64,000 bases of DNA from Pontiella sulfatireligans (GCF_900890705.1 NZ_CAAHFH010000003.1:186001-250000), one strand, 5' to 3'. Positions 46,202 to 55,449 are shown, counted from the first letter of the stretch. Numbers and translations: made by a program. The notes: generated by a model not told the origin, from the letters alone.

Positions 46202-46265
46202 GAAAAGTCGAAAGGCTTTTCCGTGCGGAATCCACAGACCTAGGACATTCGACCTTTCGACTTTC
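46202..46265. repeat. Inverted repeat between the two response-regulator genes
   Basis: GAAAAGTCGAAAGG (46202-46215) and CCTTTCGACTTTC (46253-46265) are complementary apart from one extra A. It lies in the 15-bp-to-stop region behind the LuxR-type gene (minus strand) and may be a terminator-like or mRNA-stabilising hairpin, or an intergenic repeat. Confidence 0.5.
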
Positions 46266-46279
46266 GGACAACCAAAGAA

Positions 46280-46915
46280 TTAAATAATTCCGGAACGCAA
46301 CGCTTTGGCGACGGCGCCGGTTTGGGACTGTACGTGAAGCTTTTTGTAGATATTGGTGAGATGGAAGCCAGTGGTGCCGACACTGATGTTCAGCACGTCG
46401 GCGATTTCCTTGACCGCCAACCCTTCTGCCAGTTTTTCGAGAACTTCGATTTCGCGGCCGGACAGGTTGAACTCTTCGGTGGGCGCCGGTTTACGAAGCT
46501 GTTCCACCACGATCTTTGCAACGGCGGGACTCAATGCGGAACCGCCCACCAAAACCTCCTGCAAACCCTTAACGATTTCGGGGCCGTCGGACTCCTTCAA
46601 CAAGTATCCCGCCGCACCCGCATCCAACGCCTCGAGCACCTTTCCCTTGTCCTTGAATACGGTCAGCACCATAACCGCAATGTCCGGGGCTACTTGGGCG
46701 AGTTTGCGTATCGCTTCGAGTCCGCTCATGCCGGGCAATCCCAGATCCATCAGTACGATATCCGGCGCATCCTCTGTCTTTAATGCCTCGAAAAACTCAA
46801 TGCACGAAGGGAACACGCAACTCACGGAAATGTGTTTTTCCAGCTCAAGCGACATGCGCAGGTTACGTCGATAACTGGCATCATCTTCTACAAGCCATAT
46901 ATTGATCGGTATCAT
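46280..46915 (-). CDS. NarL/LuxR-family response regulator
   Basis: A 211-residue two-component regulator. Receiver domain 1-125 with phospho-Asp57 (VLMDLGLPGMSG), Lys in YLLKESDGPE; linker; LuxR-type HTH about 147-205 (LSGREIEVLEKLAEGLAVKE, ISVGTTGFHLTNIYKKLHVQ). The ATG at 46915 has GGAG five bases upstream and is preferred to the GTG two codons earlier. Its partner is almost certainly the HisKA_3-type histidine kinase encoded 121 bp upstream on the same strand. The recurrent palindrome in front of three nearby operons is a plausible target, since NarL-type HTH dimers bind inverted repeats. Confidence 0.93.
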   Translation of the reverse strand: MIPINIWLVEDDASYRRNLRMSLELEKHISVSCVFPSCIEFFEALKTEDAPDIVLMDLGLPGMSGLEAIRKLAQVAPDIAVMVLTVFKDKGKVLEALDAGAAGYLLKESDGPEIVKGLQEVLVGGSALSPAVAKIVVEQLRKPAPTEEFNLSGREIEVLEKLAEGLAVKEIADVLNISVGTTGFHLTNIYKKLHVQSQTGAVAKALRSGII

Positions 46916-47036
46916 CTTCACTCCGTTCAGAACTCCGAATATCGAATAAGAAACTTCGAATCATGAAGTCTGGCATTCTGCATTCATTATTCCCTGTTCG
47001 TTATTCATCGGTTTCAACTGAAGTTGCAAAGCAACC

Positions 47037-49160
47037 TCAGTTGGAGGTTTGGTATGTATGATCCGTTCGGATCAGCAAGGCGCTCAACGGCACGGTCAGC
47101 GCTACCGTTGTCCCTTTTCCAGGTTCTGTTTGCAAATCCATTTTCCCGCCCAGTTCCGCCGCCCGTTTTCCCATGCTGTCGACGCCCCAACCCTCGCGGT
47201 TTTCTTTGCGGTCAAAGCCGCAGCCGTTGTCCTCCAGGCTGAGCGTTAGGATTTCATTGTTTACCGATATGCGAAGCTGTACCTCCGTCGCTCCGGAGTG
47301 CCGAGCGCAATTATGCACGGCCTCCTTGAAAAACATGAGTAGATGACGCTTAAAGGGTAGAGGAACCTCACGGTTCGGGCAGCTCGCGGGCAGATCCACA
47401 ATCAACTCTATCCCGCTAAGCACACGCTCTGCACGCTCGGTAAGTTTTTTCAGCAATTCCGGCAGGCGGATTGTGACTTGATCAATAACCCAGACCACAT
47501 CTTTTAACGAAGCAGAAGCCTCGCGGGCCATCAAAGAGAGTTCGGAAAGATCCGATGGAGTTGCGCCGGCATCCTCCATGCGTCTAGCCGCCAGGGTAAT
47601 GCCGCCTAAACTGCTGCCGACCTCATCGTGGAGATCACGCGTGATGCGGTTCTTCAGTTTTTTAAGCACCTTCCGACGCTGCAGGCGCTGCAAGCCCATC
47701 GCACCGAGCAATCCAACACCGATTAATCCGCCCCCCCAAATGCTCGCCCGGAATTTGAGTCCACTCCAAGCGTCCCGCGCCAGCTCCAATTTCTGCTCTA
47801 CCACGGCCAACCGTCTATCGAGCGGCCTGCGCAGAGCCAGACCTTTAATCCATTCCACTTCGCGAAGAATACGGCGCTTCCGGCTGAACCCATCGACCAA
47901 ACGCGGCAACTGTTCCATTCCCGCCTGCGGGATTCCCGACGCTGATACGGCACAGTTGAGCGACCAGACCTCGTCATATTCCGATACCCGGATCTCGCCC
48001 AAACCCAAAATCTTTTTTCCCTTATATGTGCCAAGGTCATCAAGGGTAAGGCGTATATAGCGCGCTTTTTCCCCTCTGGTAATGACGTTCAGCAGATTAT
48101 CGTTATGCAAACGTCCCCGCACACTGCTAGCCTCAAACCGTTGTGCCTCGTTAAAATCCGGATGATTCGAAATCTCAACAGAAACCATTCCCGGAAACCC
48201 AAACTGAGGTATAGCCATTCCATTCGGCGCTTGAGCCGGCCAAAGCTGCACACGGCCAATGCGTTGCACCTGACCCAGATCCAACACGACCTGCACCGGA
48301 TCCCCGCAAAAATCTTCACCATCCCAAGACACCATGAAATCTTCTACTTCGGAAACCTCTTCACTCAACGGCATCCCCAATCCCGAAACACCATCATTCA
48401 GATAGCTTACATCCCACAATGGAATTTTCGACAATGAGTTCGTTGTGCCAAGCAACACCGTATCCCAGCCCATCATATTATCGCCAAGCCGATCCGTGTT
48501 CTCCGGATCTCGGAACAGATAGATTTCTCCCAGCGCATGGAAGGAAGCACCTGCCCCCTCCGGCAGCATAGTCATCCGAAGTTGATAGACCCCGATATCC
48601 CCAATAAAAAAGAATACAGGATACGGTCCGGGATCCGGAAAATCCTCATCCATCCAGTTGACCACTTCAACCCATTCATACGGAGGCGATGAAACAACCC
48701 ACTTCCCTTCTGGACCGCCTACCCATCCGGCCCCACGGTCGACCACTTCGATCTTAAATCGTTTCGGGAACGCATAACTTCCCGTTTTCCCAGGAACAAA
48801 AGCCGGCACCAATGCAATTGCGCCCAGTTCGGGATCAAATCGAAATTGAACGTCAATCTGACTGATTGACTCACCGTCGTGCTCCGCCTCATCCAATGGC
48901 AGGGAATGATACCCCATATGATCGGACAGCGGCCGGGGCGCATGCTGAGGCAAACGCGAGATCTCTTTCAACAGTAGTTTTTGCTCTTCTTCCAGTTGCT
49001 GAATACGCGCAGGAAGCCAGTGTCTCAAAGTCACGTCGTTTTCTATACGTTCCGGCACCAGATCGGGCCTTCGGGGATCCACCGGCTCCGCATAGGAAAG
49101 ACCGGCCCATACAAGCACCCATCCAGAAAGAAACAACTTAACTGGTTCATAATTCGCCAT
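47037..49160 (-). CDS. Sensor histidine kinase with extracytoplasmic discoidin-like domain
   Basis: A 707-residue kinase. A signal or anchor (LFLSGWVLVWAGLSYA) is followed by an extracytoplasmic region of about 460 residues. Its part near 270-410 (PVQVVLDLGQVQRIGRVQLW, KARYIRLTLDDLG, GLGEIRVSEYDE) has the pattern of an F5/8 type C (discoidin) domain, often a carbohydrate binder. A membrane helix lies near 480-497 (GGGLIGVGLLGAMGL). The HisKA_3 domain has RDLHDEVGSSLGG with phospho-His511, and the HATPase domain EAVHNCARHSG, DNGCGF and GWGVDSMGKRAAELGG. This is the NarX/DegS class that pairs with LuxR-type regulators. Sensing of a polysaccharide or its fragments is inferred from domain and neighbourhood. 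The start is ATG 49160. Confidence 0.88.
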   Translation of the reverse strand: MANYEPVKLFLSGWVLVWAGLSYAEPVDPRRPDLVPERIENDVTLRHWLPARIQQLEEEQKLLLKEISRLPQHAPRPLSDHMGYHSLPLDEAEHDGESISQIDVQFRFDPELGAIALVPAFVPGKTGSYAFPKRFKIEVVDRGAGWVGGPEGKWVVSSPPYEWVEVVNWMDEDFPDPGPYPVFFFIGDIGVYQLRMTMLPEGAGASFHALGEIYLFRDPENTDRLGDNMMGWDTVLLGTTNSLSKIPLWDVSYLNDGVSGLGMPLSEEVSEVEDFMVSWDGEDFCGDPVQVVLDLGQVQRIGRVQLWPAQAPNGMAIPQFGFPGMVSVEISNHPDFNEAQRFEASSVRGRLHNDNLLNVITRGEKARYIRLTLDDLGTYKGKKILGLGEIRVSEYDEVWSLNCAVSASGIPQAGMEQLPRLVDGFSRKRRILREVEWIKGLALRRPLDRRLAVVEQKLELARDAWSGLKFRASIWGGGLIGVGLLGAMGLQRLQRRKVLKKLKNRITRDLHDEVGSSLGGITLAARRMEDAGATPSDLSELSLMAREASASLKDVVWVIDQVTIRLPELLKKLTERAERVLSGIELIVDLPASCPNREVPLPFKRHLLMFFKEAVHNCARHSGATEVQLRISVNNEILTLSLEDNGCGFDRKENREGWGVDSMGKRAAELGGKMDLQTEPGKGTTVALTVPLSALLIRTDHTYQTSN

Positions 49161-49320
49161 CAAACAACCTCACTAAAACTCCCTTCAACAAACTATCTCA
49201 CATACGCAGCACCCATTCGGTGAGATAATGAAACTTCAATAGCATGCGACAACGGCCCTGTCATCCATGAACAAAAAAATACAGCCAATACAGCATGATG
49301 TACAAGGGAACACCGCTGAC

Positions 49321-49340
49321 GGGCAATGAGGACATTGCCC
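49321..49340. repeat. Perfect 8-bp palindromic hairpin
   Basis: GGGCAATG-AGGA-CATTGCCC followed by CTCC. The ending GCCCCTCC is the same as in the interlocked repeat at 8037-8109, suggesting one family of intergenic palindromes. It lies in the gene-free 250 bp between the kinase gene and the uridine-kinase-like gene; no T run, so it is not a classical terminator. Confidence 0.55.
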
Positions 49341-49412
49341 CTCCATAAATTCACCCAGCGACCACATATTTAATTGAAACGATCCAGCCCCTAAGCGACC
49401 TGATTCAACCGT

Positions 49413-50750
49413 TTAATAGGTGTAGTCGCTGCCGCCGATGAATTCGCGGAAGAGGGAGTTGGAAGAAATACGGGACTCGTCCACCCCGCTCTGCAGAGGC
49501 GCAAGGAACTGCATCACGCGCTGGGCGCGCAAGTAGGCATCCTGACGCTTAAAGTCATCGCGATAACGTTCGATCGCCTCGGGGAAGAAATGGAACAACT
49601 TGTCCTTCAGCACCGGGAATTCGTAGGGCATCGCGCTATTAACGACAAAGTCGACGTTTCCGATGAAGGGAATGATGTACTGCAGCTCGCTTTTGCGGAC
49701 ATAGTGCCAATGGGTGAGCGTCAGCATGGGATCGTGGCTGCGGTTCCAGCTGTCGCGAATCATGCGGCGCATCAAGCGGTGGTCGGCCCAGCGCATGAAT
49801 TCGTCGCCGCCGCTGCGCAGCTGCCCGAGCGTTTCAATGTATAGCCGGAACTTGTGGGCATCCGGCACGCTGCGGGTCATGTCTGAATAGAGGCCGTGCA
49901 GGCAGTCCATCAGTAGGATTTCATCGTCGGCCAGATGCATTTCGTGGACGTCGAGCGTCCGCTTGCCGGTGTGGAAATTGTAGTGCGGTGTTTTGACGGC
50001 ATTGCCGGCCAGAAGCTGCTCTAGATGCTCGTTGATCAGCTCAATATCGAGCGCCTGCGGCGTTTCATAGTCGTAGTCGCCAAACTCGTCTTTGGGGTGC
50101 TGTTCAAGATCGTAGAAATAGTGGTCGACGTTGATGGCCTTGAGCTTTTTTCCGTGGAAGGAAAGCTGTTCCTCCATCTTGATGGTGGTGGTGGTTTTGC
50201 CGGAAGAGGACGGACCGGCCACGATGACCAGCCGGACGTCGTCGCCGTGGTCGAGCAGCCGCGTTGCGGCGGCGCGGCATTCATCGGCATAGCGCTGTTC
50301 ACAAGCGGCCACTAAATCCGGATAGTTCCCGTCGGCAATGATTTGGTTGATGCCTTCAACGGACTCGCACCCATGCTCGATGTTCCAGCGGAGCACTTCG
50401 TAAATAAGCTTGTAGGGAATGTTGTCGGTCGCCTCGATGGCGCCGCGCTTGGCCTCGCGCACCTCGGTGCGCTTTTGGCGGTAGATGATGTAGGCGCGGG
50501 CGGTCTTGACGTGCCCGCTTTCCATCAGCAATGCTTCGACGATGTCCTGAAGATCCTCGACCGTTGGAACCTGCGCAGCATAGCTGTTGCTGGTGCGCTG
50601 TTCCACTAGGCCGGCCAGACGCTCGGCCTCTTCAAAGCCAAAGCCGCCGCAGGAGGCGGCGGCTTTGAGTATCGCATTGGCGATACGGCCTTTGTCGTAG
50701 GGAGCAACCTGTCCGTCACGCTTAATGATGGTTCTGGTTTTCCCCTTCAT
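49413..50750 (-). CDS. ATP-cone and uridine kinase-like (phosphoribulokinase/uridine kinase family) protein
   Basis: A 445-residue cytoplasmic protein. Residues about 5-95 form an ATP-cone (TIIKRDGQVAPYDKGRIANA, VEDLQDIVEALLMESGH), a nucleotide-sensing domain best known from ribonucleotide reductases and NrdR. Residues about 170-380 are a P-loop kinase of the uridine kinase/PRK family: GPSSSGKTTT (179-188), INVDHYFYD, DYDYETPQALD and LLMDCLHGLY. Proteins of this design are found in several phyla with unproven substrate; nucleoside phosphorylation under nucleotide control is likely. It starts 2 nt after the rpoD stop, so both are in one operon. Confidence 0.87.
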   Translation of the reverse strand: MKGKTRTIIKRDGQVAPYDKGRIANAILKAAASCGGFGFEEAERLAGLVEQRTSNSYAAQVPTVEDLQDIVEALLMESGHVKTARAYIIYRQKRTEVREAKRGAIEATDNIPYKLIYEVLRWNIEHGCESVEGINQIIADGNYPDLVAACEQRYADECRAAATRLLDHGDDVRLVIVAGPSSSGKTTTTIKMEEQLSFHGKKLKAINVDHYFYDLEQHPKDEFGDYDYETPQALDIELINEHLEQLLAGNAVKTPHYNFHTGKRTLDVHEMHLADDEILLMDCLHGLYSDMTRSVPDAHKFRLYIETLGQLRSGGDEFMRWADHRLMRRMIRDSWNRSHDPMLTLTHWHYVRKSELQYIIPFIGNVDFVVNSAMPYEFPVLKDKLFHFFPEAIERYRDDFKRQDAYLRAQRVMQFLAPLQSGVDESRISSNSLFREFIGGSDYTY

Positions 50751-50752
50751 GG

Positions 50753-52714
50753 CTATTCGCCGTCCAAGAAGCCCTCGAGCTTGCGGATACGGGTCGGGTG
50801 GCGCATTTTGCGGAGCGCCTTCGCTTCGATCTGGCGAATGCGTTCGCGAGTGACGTTAAACTTGCGTCCCACTTCCTCCAACGTGCGCGGATAGCCGTCG
50901 ACCAGTCCGAAACGAAGCGTCAGCACTTCCTGCTCGCGCTCGGTCAGGGTTTGCAGGACGTCGCCGATCTTTTCCTTCAGCAGGCTGAACGCGGTCATTT
51001 CGTCGGGCTTCTCGGCCGACTTGTCTTCGATGAAGTCGCCAAAGTGCGTATCGTCGCTGTCGCCGATCGGGCTCTGCAGCGAAATCGGCTGCTGGGCAAT
51101 CTTCAAGATGGCGCGCACGCGCTCAACGGGCAGCTCCATCTCGTCGGCCAGCTCTTCCGGGGAGGCTTCGCGGCCGAACTCCTGCAGCAGCTGCTTCTGG
51201 ATGCGCATCAGCTTGTTGATGGTTTCGATCATGTGGACCGGAATACGGATAGTACGCGCCTGGTCGGCAATCGAACGGGTGATCGCCTGCCGGATCCACC
51301 AGGTGGCATAGGTACTGAATTTGTAGCCTCGGCGGTATTCAAATTTTTCCACCGCTTTCATCAGCCCCATGTTGCCTTCCTGAATCAGGTCGAGGAAGGA
51401 GAGCCCGCGGTTGGTGTATTTCTTGGCGATACTGATCACCAAGCGCAGGTTGGCCTCGATCATCTCGGTCTTGGCCTTCAATCCCTTGCGCAGCCAGACC
51501 CGCAAATCCGCATAGTGCGCGGAAAACTCTTTCTGCTCCATCTGCAGATAGGTCTCCAACTCACGAATCTCCTTGCGGACCTCGCGAAGATCGGCCACGG
51601 CGCTTTTGGCGCGGCTCTTTTTCAGTCGGTCGATTTCATCGAGGAAATTCTTCATTTTTCCGTGGTGCTTATCGACTTCCGGAACAATGTCTTCGATGGC
51701 CTTCTGCTTAAAGTGCAGCTGCTTGAAATATTCGGTAAGCCGCTCCTGCGCCTTGTCGAAAAGCTTCATGGCCTTCTTTTCGTCTTCGCTGCCGTTCTTG
51801 GCCTTGACGTATTCAAGATAATACTTGAGCTTCAGCTCGCGGTTGCGGTCGATGCCCTTAAGCACCTTGGGCAGATCGTTGAAATAGTCTTCGCGGCATT
51901 CAACGTGCTTATCGGAAATAATGCGGTCGAAACGTTCTTTGCCCATTTCCAAGCGGGTGATGACGCCGAGATAGGCAGCGGTGGCGCAGCCGAGGCGGTT
52001 GAACATTTTGGTGGTGGCAATTTCCGCCTCTTCGATGCGCATGGAGATTTCAACCTCCTGTTCGCGCGTCAACAGCGGCACCTGACCCATTTGCTTGAGG
52101 TACATGCGAACCGGATCGTCGAGCACGTCGCTGCGGGCGCTCTGCTTATCGGCCTGCTCTTTTTCAAGACGCGCCTGAAACTCTTCTACATCATCCTGGC
52201 GGATGATTTCGATTTCCATGCTCTGCAGCAGCCCGACAATCTTGTCGATATCCTCGACGACCACCATGTCTTCCGGAAATGCTTCGTTAATATCTTCGAA
52301 GGTCAAAAAACCATGATCCGCCGCCAAAGCCATGAGCTCCTTGATACGGTCGTTGCGTTCCTCGCGCTCCATCAGCGAAACGCCCCCGGCGGTAGCCTCT
52401 TCGACCGCCTTGACGGTATCATCTACCCGCTTCTTGTCATGAGCCTCCTGCGCTTCAGCCTTAGTCATCTTTCTTGGCTTCGCTTTGGTCTCGGCCTTGG
52501 CCGTCTTTTTTGGTGCAGCCTTGGCCACGGCCTTTTTCTTTGCGGGGGCCTTTTTCTTTGCAGAAACGGGCACTCTCTTCGCGGGATCCGCCGCTTTTTT
52601 AGAAACATTGATCGTCGTGGAGGCCTTGCTTCCCGAAGTTTTATTGGAAGTTGCTTTCGCGATTTTTTTCGTTGCGGTTTTCTTCTTGGAAGGGGTCTTC
52701 TTCGATACAGCCAT
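50753..52714 (-). CDS. rpoD: RNA polymerase primary sigma factor RpoD with histone-H1-like N-terminal extension
   Basis: A 653-residue housekeeping sigma-70. Residues 1-90 are Lys/Ala/Pro-rich (KKTPSKKKTATKKIAKATS, PAKKKAVAKAAPKKTAKAE), like histone H1 or bacterial Hc1 tails, and are additional to the normal protein. Region 1.1 follows (DRIKELMALAADHGFLTFED), then region 1.2 (DPVRMYLKQMGQVPLLTREQ), the non-conserved insert, and regions 2-4: DLIQEGNMGLMKAVEKFEYR, YATWWIRQAITRSIADQA, SPIGDSDDTHFGDFI and VTRERIRQIEAKALRKMRHP. It is complete, with AAGGA before the ATG at 52714. The tail may come from the lineage; it could contact DNA. Confidence 0.96.
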   Translation of the reverse strand: MAVSKKTPSKKKTATKKIAKATSNKTSGSKASTTINVSKKAADPAKRVPVSAKKKAPAKKKAVAKAAPKKTAKAETKAKPRKMTKAEAQEAHDKKRVDDTVKAVEEATAGGVSLMEREERNDRIKELMALAADHGFLTFEDINEAFPEDMVVVEDIDKIVGLLQSMEIEIIRQDDVEEFQARLEKEQADKQSARSDVLDDPVRMYLKQMGQVPLLTREQEVEISMRIEEAEIATTKMFNRLGCATAAYLGVITRLEMGKERFDRIISDKHVECREDYFNDLPKVLKGIDRNRELKLKYYLEYVKAKNGSEDEKKAMKLFDKAQERLTEYFKQLHFKQKAIEDIVPEVDKHHGKMKNFLDEIDRLKKSRAKSAVADLREVRKEIRELETYLQMEQKEFSAHYADLRVWLRKGLKAKTEMIEANLRLVISIAKKYTNRGLSFLDLIQEGNMGLMKAVEKFEYRRGYKFSTYATWWIRQAITRSIADQARTIRIPVHMIETINKLMRIQKQLLQEFGREASPEELADEMELPVERVRAILKIAQQPISLQSPIGDSDDTHFGDFIEDKSAEKPDEMTAFSLLKEKIGDVLQTLTEREQEVLTLRFGLVDGYPRTLEEVGRKFNVTRERIRQIEAKALRKMRHPTRIRKLEGFLDGE

Positions 52715-52881
52715 GGCAGTCCTTGGTTATAAAAGCACACAATTCACCTATTATAGCGGCGAAACAGGGGAATTAATAGAAACTTGCGCCTTCCGTCAAC
52801 GTAATTTGTCAAAAATTGTTTTAAAGGCGCATTCCACTAATTTCGCTTGAAGATTTCCGGCGCAGCAAACACTATTTTGCC

Positions 52882-55041
52882 ATGACTTTTATTTTCCGGA
52901 AATATCCTTCGCATCCGTGGCTCAACGAATGGACGCTGGAGCCCCGTGGCTGCGGCGCCGCATTCCACGAAAAAAACGCGGGGCTTTTTTTCCAAACCCT
53001 CGAAATCGTTGGGCGGGTGGCGCCGAATCTGGAAAACCCAGCGTGGTGCCTGCAGATTCCCGTTCCTCAAAACAGCCGCACCAACATGCTGTTCAACGGT
53101 TTTTGCGCCTATTTAGAGCGCCGTAAAAACATTTTTGCCGCCGAAGTGATCGTGCCCGAAGCCGGCGTGCTCTGGGGACGCTACGCCGGCATTCCCGATC
53201 CCGTACTGGCGACCGAATGCGAAACCGACACCGCCGACGGCCTCCAATGGCTGGAGCATGACGATTCGCCGGCTATGCTGGCCGTGCGCAACGGGCACTT
53301 CTGCCTGATTACCAAAGCGCGCATCCGCGACGACGCCGCACGCCTCGCCCTCTCCTATCTCGAACGCGACATCGAGGAGGAGCTGCTGAAGGAATACGAG
53401 CACCGAAGCGGCGCGTTCAGCCTGTTCGAACTCATGGCCCACCACGACTCGTTGGCCGCCATCAGCGCCGAATGCATGATGCGCGCCCTGCGCCCCGCCG
53501 AAGGGGTTATTCCCATGGCATGGAGCCAGTCGCCCGAAACGGAGGCTCCCGCGCTCAATGCGAACGAGCTGCATCCGCTCGCGCTGGCCTGGAGCCACAT
53601 CGACATCCACACCGCAGAAGAACTGATGCTTTGCACGCTTAAAACGCAGGCCAGTTCCGGCGCGATACCCGTCCACCTCTCTCCGCACGGCGCGCACTCC
53701 GTTCTGGAAGCCCCCAAACCCTTGCTGGCCAAAACTGCCGAAGCCGTTTGGCGCGTGCGCCGAAACCCTGACTTTCTTTCCGCCATCATCCCCCTGCTCC
53801 GCCGCCACCTGCAATGGCTGCTGCATCATTTCGACCCTAAGCGCCGAGGCATGCATTGCTGGCAGAACAGCAGTGAAATCCCGACTCCCGAAATTTACGA
53901 AACCGACCTCTCCACGGTGGATTTGACCGTGCTGCTGCTCACCGAAATCGACGCCCTCAACCACCTGCGCGAGCAGTCCGCGCCCTACGCTGACTATCCG
54001 TCCTATTTCCCGGAAGAGCGCGAAGCCCTCGAGCACAACCTTGTTGATCAATTCTGGAACGACGAGGAATCCGCATTCACCAACGCCTTTGTGCGTGGCG
54101 TGGCCACCAAGGTGGAGGGCATCCCCTCGCTTACACCTTTGCTTTGGAAGCCGTTGTCGAACATGTACCGCAGCGCCATCATGGAACGACTGAAAGAATC
54201 GGGGTCGCTGCCCGGAGGGGTTGACGTGCTCTCGTGGCACAAGTCTTCATTAGAGAATCAAGGATTCCCGCTTCACCAGCAGCTGCTGGTGCTCGATGCG
54301 CTCAAGGTCGCCGACCCGCACGGCACGCTCGTCAGCGACTTTTCGCGGATAACGCTGCAGGGCTTCGTCGAGTGGCACTCCCTTTCGCTGGAGGAGCATA
54401 AAGCACTTCGCATCGCCCCAACCATCGCCGCCTTCATCATAAATGTCCAGGCCACCCACCAATACCGCTACCACGCCAAAGGCGGCATTACCGGATACCT
54501 GTTCAAACTGTTCCGAAAAATGCGCACCGACCGCTTCGACCTCTTCGTTGTTTTGGTCACGCTGTTCACCGTGTTCGCCGTCCATACCATCTACAGCCTC
54601 TTGCATCAGCCCCCTCCGCTCAACCTGCTTCAGGCGCAAATGAACAGCGCCTATTCCAGCAAAGACGCCACCGAAACGTTGAAAAACTGCCAGAACATCA
54701 TCAAGCACTACCCCGACGAGGCGTCAATGGCCAACCTGCTGGCCGGCAACATCTTGTTGATGCAGGGCGATCCGGCAACAGCCAGCGCCCTGCTCACCAA
54801 GGTCCGCGCAACCCATCCCGACAGCCCAGGCCCGATGATTTCCCTCGGACTCGCCCTGCAGCAGCAGGGCCGCTTCAAGGAGGCCGAGGAAAACTATGCC
54901 GAATTCTGCTATCTCTTCGATGAAATCTTCCCCGAACTGGTGTCAGAAATAAACCAATACCGCTACTTGGCCAAAGAACGGTTCCGGTCGCCTCCAAAGT
55001 GGACGGAAATTTATCGATATCAGCTTATGCATGAATTATAG
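52882..55041 (+). CDS. Membrane-anchored (alpha/alpha)6-barrel glycosidase-like protein with TPR tail
   Basis: A 719-residue protein without a cleavable signal. The first 500 or so residues look like a GH63/GH37/debranching-type (alpha/alpha)6 toroid: LFELMAHHDSLAAISAE, AVWRVRRNPDFL, RRGMHCWQNSSEIPTPEIYE, DLVDQFWNDEESAFTNAF-like lead (LVDQFWNDEE), LTPLLWKPLSN and VLSWHKSSLENQGFPLHQQL. A single membrane helix lies near 553-573 (LFVVLVTLFTVFAVHTIYSL). It is followed by two or three TPR-like repeats (KNCQNIIKHYPDEASMANLL, MISLGLALQQQGRFKEAEEN). Whether it is catalytic is unclear. The fusion is uncommon; it is first in a run of five plus-strand genes and divergent from rpoD. Confidence 0.68.
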   Translation: MTFIFRKYPSHPWLNEWTLEPRGCGAAFHEKNAGLFFQTLEIVGRVAPNLENPAWCLQIPVPQNSRTNMLFNGFCAYLERRKNIFAAEVIVPEAGVLWGRYAGIPDPVLATECETDTADGLQWLEHDDSPAMLAVRNGHFCLITKARIRDDAARLALSYLERDIEEELLKEYEHRSGAFSLFELMAHHDSLAAISAECMMRALRPAEGVIPMAWSQSPETEAPALNANELHPLALAWSHIDIHTAEELMLCTLKTQASSGAIPVHLSPHGAHSVLEAPKPLLAKTAEAVWRVRRNPDFLSAIIPLLRRHLQWLLHHFDPKRRGMHCWQNSSEIPTPEIYETDLSTVDLTVLLLTEIDALNHLREQSAPYADYPSYFPEEREALEHNLVDQFWNDEESAFTNAFVRGVATKVEGIPSLTPLLWKPLSNMYRSAIMERLKESGSLPGGVDVLSWHKSSLENQGFPLHQQLLVLDALKVADPHGTLVSDFSRITLQGFVEWHSLSLEEHKALRIAPTIAAFIINVQATHQYRYHAKGGITGYLFKLFRKMRTDRFDLFVVLVTLFTVFAVHTIYSLLHQPPPLNLLQAQMNSAYSSKDATETLKNCQNIIKHYPDEASMANLLAGNILLMQGDPATASALLTKVRATHPDSPGPMISLGLALQQQGRFKEAEENYAEFCYLFDEIFPELVSEINQYRYLAKERFRSPPKWTEIYRYQLMHEL

Positions 55042-55079
55042 TCCCGCGCATTAATCAACGTAAAACCGGAAGATTTAAT

Positions 55080-55448
55080 ATGAAAAACATACTGCTCATT
55101 ACCGCGGCCGCATCGATCCTTCTTTGCGCAGGCTGTGCCGACAAAGCCGAGAAGGAGGCCAAACCCACCTTCCTGTTCTGGTGCTTCCGCAAGGAAATCC
55201 AGCAGCAGAACTATCACGTACCCGAACTGAAAACCCCCGCCCAGGCCGCTTACATCCAAGGCCGCCTCAAGAGCATTCCCGGCTATGTCGACAGCAGCTG
55301 GAACCTTGAAAACGGCCTCTTTACGGTCAGCTACAAAAGCAGCGAAGTCCGCACTATGAATTTTGAAGAAGCCATCGCCCTCTCCGGTTTCGCCGCCAAC
55401 AACCGGCCGGCCAACCCGAAGGCCAAAATCCCCGACGGAGTAAAATAA
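55080..55448 (+). CDS. Small lipoprotein with HMA-like fold
   Basis: A 122-residue lipoprotein: the signal MKNILLITAAASILLCAGC has a lipobox LCAGC, so Cys19 would be lipidated. The mature part (LKTPAQAAYIQGRLKSIPGY, then VDSSWNLENGLFTVSYKSSE) has the beta-alpha-beta rhythm of heavy-metal-associated domains but no CxxC. Its function is unknown. It sits 38 bp behind the barrel/TPR protein and 1 nt before pepA. Confidence 0.7.
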   Translation: MKNILLITAAASILLCAGCADKAEKEAKPTFLFWCFRKEIQQQNYHVPELKTPAQAAYIQGRLKSIPGYVDSSWNLENGLFTVSYKSSEVRTMNFEEAIALSGFAANNRPANPKAKIPDGVK

Positions 55449-55449
55449 C

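Noticed and set aside
50798..52732. Long plus-strand open frame opposite rpoD
   Set aside because: Its sequence is the complement of conserved sigma-70 regions; no independent protein features.
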